A DNA stretch of 64,000 bases from Rhodosorus marinus. Taxonomy: Eukaryota > Rhodophyta > Stylonematophyceae > Stylonematales > Stylonemataceae. The stretch spans positions 1,736,001 to 1,800,000 of the forward strand of contig JAMWBK010000004.1 of assembly GCA_029953675.1 (NCBI GenBank), given 5' to 3'. Within the stretch, counting starts at the first letter, position 1. The number at the start of each line of letters is the position of its first letter. This document shows, piece after piece, positions 58,506 through 64,000 of the stretch. A program made the translations under genes and the position numbers. The notes beneath the pieces are model-generated. The model worked only from the letters and a program-made list of their open reading frames with translations. It did no database searches and had not been told where the DNA came from.

Positions 58506-60084
58506 TCATGAGCTGCTCGATGATCTGTCCTGTAGTAAGTGCGTGACAGTTTTGGACAGGATTCCATCAAGGCGTTTCAAATGGGTATCTTCCATCTTTG
58601 CCCTTTGTGTCTCCCGTACGTAATGGTTGAATGTAAAGTCCGGTCCGTATATCTCGAAGAAAGGGTTCTCTGGTACCTCGTCGGGGATCTCTACAGAAGC
58701 GGCTGCGGCGGTGATGCTTGCCAACGCCCTTGCAGTGTTCGCTTGGGAGTACTACGCGGAATTACAAGTGTCCGAGGAATGAGGACGTAGACGTTAGCTG
58801 TAGGCCTGAGTTGCCTCTCAGTCTGCTAATTCAGTGGGGATGCTTACCCCACCACCGCCAAGGAGTACAGTTGGAAGTTCCCTGGAGCACGGGAGTGGTT
58901 CGTTAATCAGTTCTCCATGGGATAAGAGCTGAGGCTCTTGCTCCACAAGAGCAAATTCTTACCAGTCTAGAATACGGCGAACAGCGCGAGTGAGACCTTG
59001 AACCGAAACACGAAGTTCTCCAAGTGGGTCGCCCTGCGTTTGGTTTGGAAGCGGAACCGGCAAAAGAAAGTGTGAGCCCGTCAGCGGGCTGTTGGCATGC
59101 GTGAATCTGAAAGAGTGCGTTGATAAGAGAAAGAACTGTACCGAAAGACAATCAGGCCCAGCCACGAGAACGACAGCTTTCGGGTTGTAGGCCCTTTTGA
59201 CTTGTTCTGTGGCTTTCCCTATAAGAGGGACGAAGACTTCATCGCCGGTATTTGGGAGTAGCGGCATGTTCAGTGCGTAGCCGCGCCTAGTGGGAACAGA
59301 AGTCTGGTAAACTTTGGGTACACAAGAAACCGACCTGCATTGTGGGGGTTGGGATCTGTACCCGGCTTTGCCTTCTTCGGCCGGAAACCCTCCTGTGCCC
59401 GGAAAGAAGCCCTACACGAAGATAGAGAAAGCACCGACGGCTGGGGTCAGTGTGGATAAAGTGGAATTTTGTAAACAAGCCAAAGAGTTTTGGAAATCGG
59501 CGTACTCTAGAAAAGGCGTGGAAGGACACGGTCATCACTTCGTCTGTCGTGATGAATGCTTCTTCAACCCCATCTCCGTGGTGCGCATCCAAGTCAATGT
59601 AAAGAACCCTGCCGAGATTGGTAGACAAATGATTGCATGCGATAACGGCATCGTTGACATAGCAGAAACCAGACGCGGATGACCACTTGGCATGGTGTCG
59701 TCCACCACCCCACCAAATCGCTCTCAGGGTCGTTCCTGACGCCACAGCCCTTGCAGCGTGCAGCGCTCCTCCTGCTGTTAGCAGTGCGTACTTCAACATC
59801 CCAGAAAATGGAGCGCAGTCGTCCACTAGTCCATAGTCTTCTAGCTCTTCCAGGTCAGCCGGGGGGTCGTTCAGGGCATTCAGGTAGTCCTTAGAGTGAA
59901 ACGCCTCCAGCTCTTCCACGAGAGCCTCTCGAACCCGTTCAACCGTCAGATGCTGGTACAATCCCATTGCTGAGATCAGCGCTTCCACTATCGGAGTCCT
60001 CAATGATAGCCTCGGAATCATTTCGCAGAGTTCTACGTACTCGATCGTAGGCGCAATATACGCCACTCGGCTCCTCTTCTCCAT
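58506..60084 (-). CDS. Class I zinc-dependent histone deacetylase (HDAC8-like size)
   Basis: Removes acetyl groups from histone lysines; nuclear. Six exons: 60084-59506, 59411-59362, 59286-59142, 59033-58963, 58881-58848 and 58751-58506. They sum to 1125 nt, giving 374 residues. 'WWGGGRHHAKWSSASGFCY' contains the catalytic His pair. 'YIDLDAHHGDGVEEAF' supplies the zinc Asp/His. 'SRGFFPGTGG', 'VLVAGPDCLSGDPLGELRV' (second zinc Asp; Pro replaces the usual Ala of GAD) and 'LLGGGGYSQANTAR' (active-site Tyr) follow, the last two restored by splicing. The start is the ATG at 60084 (MEKRSRVAYIAP); a GTG-initiated longer frame is not needed. Exon 5 is a 34-nt microexon encoding most of the GGGG loop. 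Confidence 0.95.
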
Positions 60085-60710
60085 CGCGAAAAACACGTAT
60101 CAGCAGCAGCTTTTCCCTCAACTCGGTCCCCCAAGTGCAGTCCAGAGGTTCAAATCGCGATCGGTCCCATTGGAAACCATTGGACTCTCGCGTTGATGTT
60201 GCTGAGGTATTTCCGATGGCTCAGTATGCCTAACCGAAAGCGACAGAAGCTACTACCATCAGAGCTCAACGCAAACTTCAAATGACAGGACAGAGGAGAA
60301 GTGATCAATTTAAATCTCCCGCCGAAAATCTATTGGGGCGAAGCGCCTGACCAGTTGAACCGGTCGAGAGCCACTTCTGGAAGAGGCTTTTCACGTCAGT
60401 GGACTAGTTGAACGCTTTGAATGTAACACCCGTTATGGATTCGGGGATGACTGCACGCCGTTTACTGGAATGTTGAAGCTTCACATGACCACTGCATGCT
60501 GCGAGGGCTGTGGTGTCAACAGCGGTCTTGAGAGCGATTTCGTGCATGGATCTGAACCATCTTCACTTGTTTTGCATTCCAGGTTCGAGAACCCCGGCTA
60601 CATCCTTCCGAGGACTGCTAGGGTATCAAGATTTGCCATTGAAGTAGATGAATGAGTTTCTCTGTGCTTCACGAATTCATTTTTTTCTTTTTGTGTTTCG
60701 ATTTCGGTTA
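60085..60710. other. Intergenic, no gene seen
   Basis: Upstream region of the HDAC gene and 3' flank of the clathrin light chain gene. A small plus-strand ORF at 60470-60655 has no recognisable features. Confidence 0.55.
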
Positions 60711-61646
60711 TCAATTCTTCAGTTTGAGGATGACGGATCGCATTCTAGAAGTGTCTCTCTGGCCCTCCGCGTAGCTGCCGGTGAGGTTGGCCAAGTGGGG
60801 GATGACGTTCCAGTTCGGTTTCTGTCCGGGTTTGCTGAACTGCTTGAGAACGGCGTCACGATCGGATATGAATTTCTTCTCAAAGTCTTGGTTAACCTTC
60901 TTGTTGCTCGACACGCGTTCCTCCCAACGTTTGTGCATCTTGGAAAGGGTGTCTTTTGCCTCGGCTTGCGTCTCTGCTCTCACCTTCTTCTCATATGCTT
61001 GCTTCTTCTCGAGTCTGAGCGCAGCAAAGTTTATCGCCTGGATTTCAGGACGTAGAAGCAAGTGGAAAATTACAGGCACTTAGAAACACCTTACCTCTCA
61101 GCGTAATCAATTCTCCACTGCTTGATCGCCGGGGGCGTGGACGGGACAGCATCTTCATCGTCGTCATCATCATCTGCGTCCTCGACTTCAATCTGCTCGG
61201 GCTTGGTAGTAGATTCAGGCATCACAAATCCATAATCACCACCCTGTGCAGCTTGGGGTGCGGGTTCCTCTCCACCTTCAGCAGGTGCAGAACTGAAGAA
61301 GTCCCCACCTGTCCCTGAAGTCCAGAACCGGCTGTTTAGTGAGTACTTGCACAACCACACTAGTGACAAGATCTAGTTATTAACAAAAAAGAAACGCACG
61401 ACATACCTGCAGCCGGGGCATCATTCCCTTTCGCCGGATCCGGGTAATCCTTGAAGAAATCTAAGAAACAAGATAACAAATATGGGAGTAAACCGATGAT
61501 CAGCCAAAGTCAATTGGGAGATTCGCTCCTTAAAAGCCACAACTAACGGTGGCATACAAACAAAAAAACTATCGTCAAGAAAACAAGGAGCAAGAAGCCT
61601 CGATCATAAAAGCAGACTGCTTACCCTCCTCTCCTCCGTCCGCCAT
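60711..61646 (-). CDS. Clathrin light chain
   Basis: Regulatory subunit of the clathrin coat. Exons are 61646-61625 (22 nt), 61460-61407, 61314-61095 and 61014-60711. They sum to 600 nt, giving 199 residues. MADGGEE opens the first exon. The N-terminal part is acidic with repeated 'DFF' elements ('DFFKDYPDPAKG', 'GGDFFSSAPAEG') and 'DADDDDDDEDA'. The heavy-chain-binding region starts 'AIKQWRIDYAERLEKKQAYE' and continues as a Lys/Glu-rich coiled coil. The C-terminal 'PGQKPNWNVIPHLANL' corresponds to the conserved end motif of light chains. The acceptor for the last exon was chosen at 61014: it keeps frame, whereas the next upstream AG would give an immediate stop. Confidence 0.85.
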
Positions 61647-63164
61647 CACACCCCTTTCACGCTATCTCAAAAACACCCACAAACTCAAGATCCTGAACGT
61701 CCTCGAAGAAGCAGACCCCGTTAGCGTTCCTACGAAATATTACAAAAGCTTTTCCAAGCCTCCTACACCTTTCCACCCGCCCCAAACCCGCAACTGCCTC
61801 CTCAACTCTAACAGGACTTAAAACTTTAACTGCTCCGAAAGCTCGAACAGAAGCAGGGAGTTATGGGTCATAGCACAGGACGTTAAACGCTCATAATTAA
61901 ATAACCAAAAAAAAATGTTCGAAACCATCATGCTCTTTCCCCCCCCTCAAAAAATACAACTGATAACTTTTTCACTCCGCTCGAAGGGGGGAGGAATGTA
62001 CTGTGAACTAAGGCTTCAATCAAGATACAATAAAACGAGTATTGGGTTACCCCTCTCAATGGCATCGTATTGGTATGATATTCAATATTTATATAGAAAA
62101 TGAGGGGGTCATGCATCGATGCTTCGCATACGGATGGTTTCCTGATTGAGATTCTTGATTGACTCATGGAATCGGCCGTGGTAGTCAGCCCCTGAAAGTA
62201 GGCTCGAAAACAAGCAAAAAATTGCATAGTTTGATTAGTTATATTAGTACCGGATACATTTTCGTACTAGAGTTTCCGTGAGATTGCGTAGGGATCGAAG
62301 AGGAAGCGTTGAGCTGGGCAATGTGGTCATGATTGGCTTTGGAATAGCTGCAACAATTCGCTGTTAACCTGCTACACTCATTCTGTAGTTTGATCTGCGC
62401 CGGATAGAACCGTTTTTCCAGATCTGCTCGGAGAAGTCCTTATCGTCGAGGTCCGCTGCCCCACGGCAGGATCTAGTGAGAAACCGTAAGGGGTACTGGA
62501 ATTAGCAATCCGTCCCAAGTTATAAGTTATGCGGTGTGCTTAGTGGTGAATAACTACTTGATCGTGAAACCAGTCCGGAAACATCTACGTGGATCGTGAA
62601 GGGTATAAAATCAAGCCCTCAGTGCCAGTTGCGAGAGCGCATGGTCTGTGCGAGAATTCTCTCTCAGGCTCTTAGACGACATAGGTTTTCTATTAAAGTG
62701 TCATAACAAAGCAAAATGACAGCTGGCATCTATTGAATGGCTATTTCAAAAATATAATACAAGACATAAAATCGTCGGTCGACTGACGTGCGACTTGACA
62801 AGTGACTTGATGGCTTTACGATGGTCAGGCGCTTAACATAGCTCTTGATCTGTGGCTTTGGTGGGTATCGTTTGGGTAGGGAGAGATCCATCGGTAAGTA
62901 CGGGTAACTGGTACATAGGGAAGAAGGTGATGAGGGGTACAAGGCTATCTTTTGAACCATAGGAACTTGTTTTCGGAAAGAAAGGATTTGTTTATTTTCC
63001 CCCCTTTTTGGGGTTGCGGTTTTGTAGGTGAGAGACTGTGGGGTTAGTAGTCGGGGGGGGGGCGGGAGGGAGTAGAACGGACTGCTTGGGTTTTAGACGC
63101 TTCCTTGGATTCTTAGTTGTGAGGATTTTTGCTTTGTACTCGTTTCCTCTGTCGGAGAAGAGAG
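61647..63164. other. Intergenic between divergent genes
   Basis: Mostly AT-rich with no coding signal. A conspicuous G-rich tract at 63049-63070 lies ~100 bp upstream of the dehydratase start codon, and T/G-rich sequence surrounds it. Confidence 0.6.
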
Positions 63165-64000
63165 ATGAAGCTCGTGAAGGCGTACCTCTTCTTGTATAAT
63201 GCTGCAGCAGCGATTGGATGGTACTGGACCCTAGAGACAAGCATGTGGAGAAATTTCTGTGCTTTTTGTTCTGATCAGTTTTGTGTTGATAAATGTTGTG
63301 TTTTCCTGGGTCTTGCCTCTCAACATCTAGGTGTTTCGTGCTAGGGAATTTGGTCTGGGGTGTATATGCTAACGATCCGTGGTCTGCAGTGGAGTGGTCC
63401 CTGAAGATCTCCCAAACTGCTGCGATACTCGAAGTTCTACATGCTCTTCTGGGGGTGGTCAGAACGAACGTTTTCTCGACACTTCTTCAGGTCTTATCTA
63501 GGATCTACATTCTTTGGGTTGTTACGAACCCTTTCCAGGACGTTGTGGGGCAGTTTCTGGCATTCAAAACTATGGTTCTTGCTTGGTGCCTGACGGAAAT
63601 TCCTCGGTACGCCTACTTCGCAGTCGGACAGGTGCAGAAGCCTCCAAAGTGGATGACGTGGCTCCGGTAAGTAACCTGATATGCTTTGGAGATGCCCCTG
63701 ACCTATGGATCGCTTAGCCTGCCCCCTTTCCGCTTGGACAGTTATTCTAGCTTCATGCCGCTCTATCCTGTTGGAGCTGCGAGTGAGGCAGCTTGCCTTT
63801 ATACCGTGCTTCCTCTCATCAAAGAGGCCCGTCCCTACAGCATATACATGCCGAATACGTTGAACTTCGCTCTAGATTCGTACTTCACCAGTATCTGCTC
63901 CCTGCTGATATACATCCCGGTAACGATTTTTCGATTTCCTAAGCAAACTTTTGTTTTCGCTATTATCTCACCGGAGAACGTCACTCTATTTCCTTTTCTG
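63165..64000 (+). CDS. Very-long-chain 3-hydroxyacyl-CoA dehydratase (HACD/PHS1/PAS2), 3' end beyond the window
   Basis: ER membrane enzyme of the third step of fatty-acid elongation. Exon 1 is 63165-63244 ('MKLVKAYLFLYNAAAAIGWY'). Exon 2 is ~63331-63666 and exon 3 is 63742-63919; then an intron runs to the window edge. Exon 2 has 'SLKISQTAAILEVLHALLGV', 'QVLSRIYILWVV' and 'AWCLTEIPRYAYFAV'. Exon 3 has 'YSSFMPLYPVGAASEAACLY', with the catalytic Tyr and Glu of the YPxGxxxE motif, and then 'NTLNFALDSY'. Several hydrophobic segments fit the six-helix fold. The exon 1 donor is uncertain: GT at 63245, or a later GT near 63261 paired with another acceptor, would also keep frame. Confidence 0.88.

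Overview
The window is nuclear DNA of a plastid-bearing eukaryote, probably a unicellular alga with a primary plastid. Genes are interrupted by short GT-AG introns. The first gene encodes a plastid-type EF-G behind a stroma-type presequence with no secretory signal. A B-type (plant-type) cyclin-dependent kinase is present. The glycogen/starch branching enzyme starts directly on its domain, with no transit peptide, so its glucan is probably cytosolic. That combination fits a red alga or a glaucophyte better than a green alga or an animal; the lineage is an inference.

Layout: 1-1309 plastid EF-G (minus, 3' end off the window). 3065-4060 decayed reverse transcriptase. 4486-6885 OCRL-like inositol polyphosphate 5-phosphatase. 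10858-13359 long-form tRNase Z. About 14.09-22.02 kb is a tandem duplication carrying two voltage-gated K+ channel genes. It lies between an unassigned minus-strand ORF and an M1 aminopeptidase (21991-24675), and its ends fall in the 3' parts of both. 27890-31655 branching enzyme with a very long disordered tail. 32249-33941 CDC23/APC8. 35791-37017 DIM1. 37303-38418 proteasome alpha-6. 39747-40794 FBXO9-like F-box protein. 41419-44337 SUV3 helicase. 45225-48426 NUP133. 50493-51843 CDKB. 53201-54034 unrecognised protein with a duplicated 'RKIAGNAAP' motif. 57425-58472 peroxisomal enoyl-CoA isomerase. 58506-60084 class I HDAC. 60711-61646 clathrin light chain. 63165-64000 start of a 3-hydroxyacyl-CoA dehydratase gene.

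Most genes are unrelated housekeeping genes, so there is no operon logic. Exon joins below were worked out by hand: GT-AG sites were chosen so that every join keeps frame and restores family motifs. For 14 genes the spliced length is an exact multiple of three ending in a stop.

Non-coding DNA is AT-rich with several local tandem repeats, including a 31-bp CCAAT-rich minisatellite. Many genes have a G-rich tract on the sense strand upstream of the start. I found no convincing tRNA, rRNA or CRISPR. The most interesting structures are the mosaic tandem duplication, the branching-enzyme tail, the GNAAP-repeat protein and the CCAAT minisatellite.
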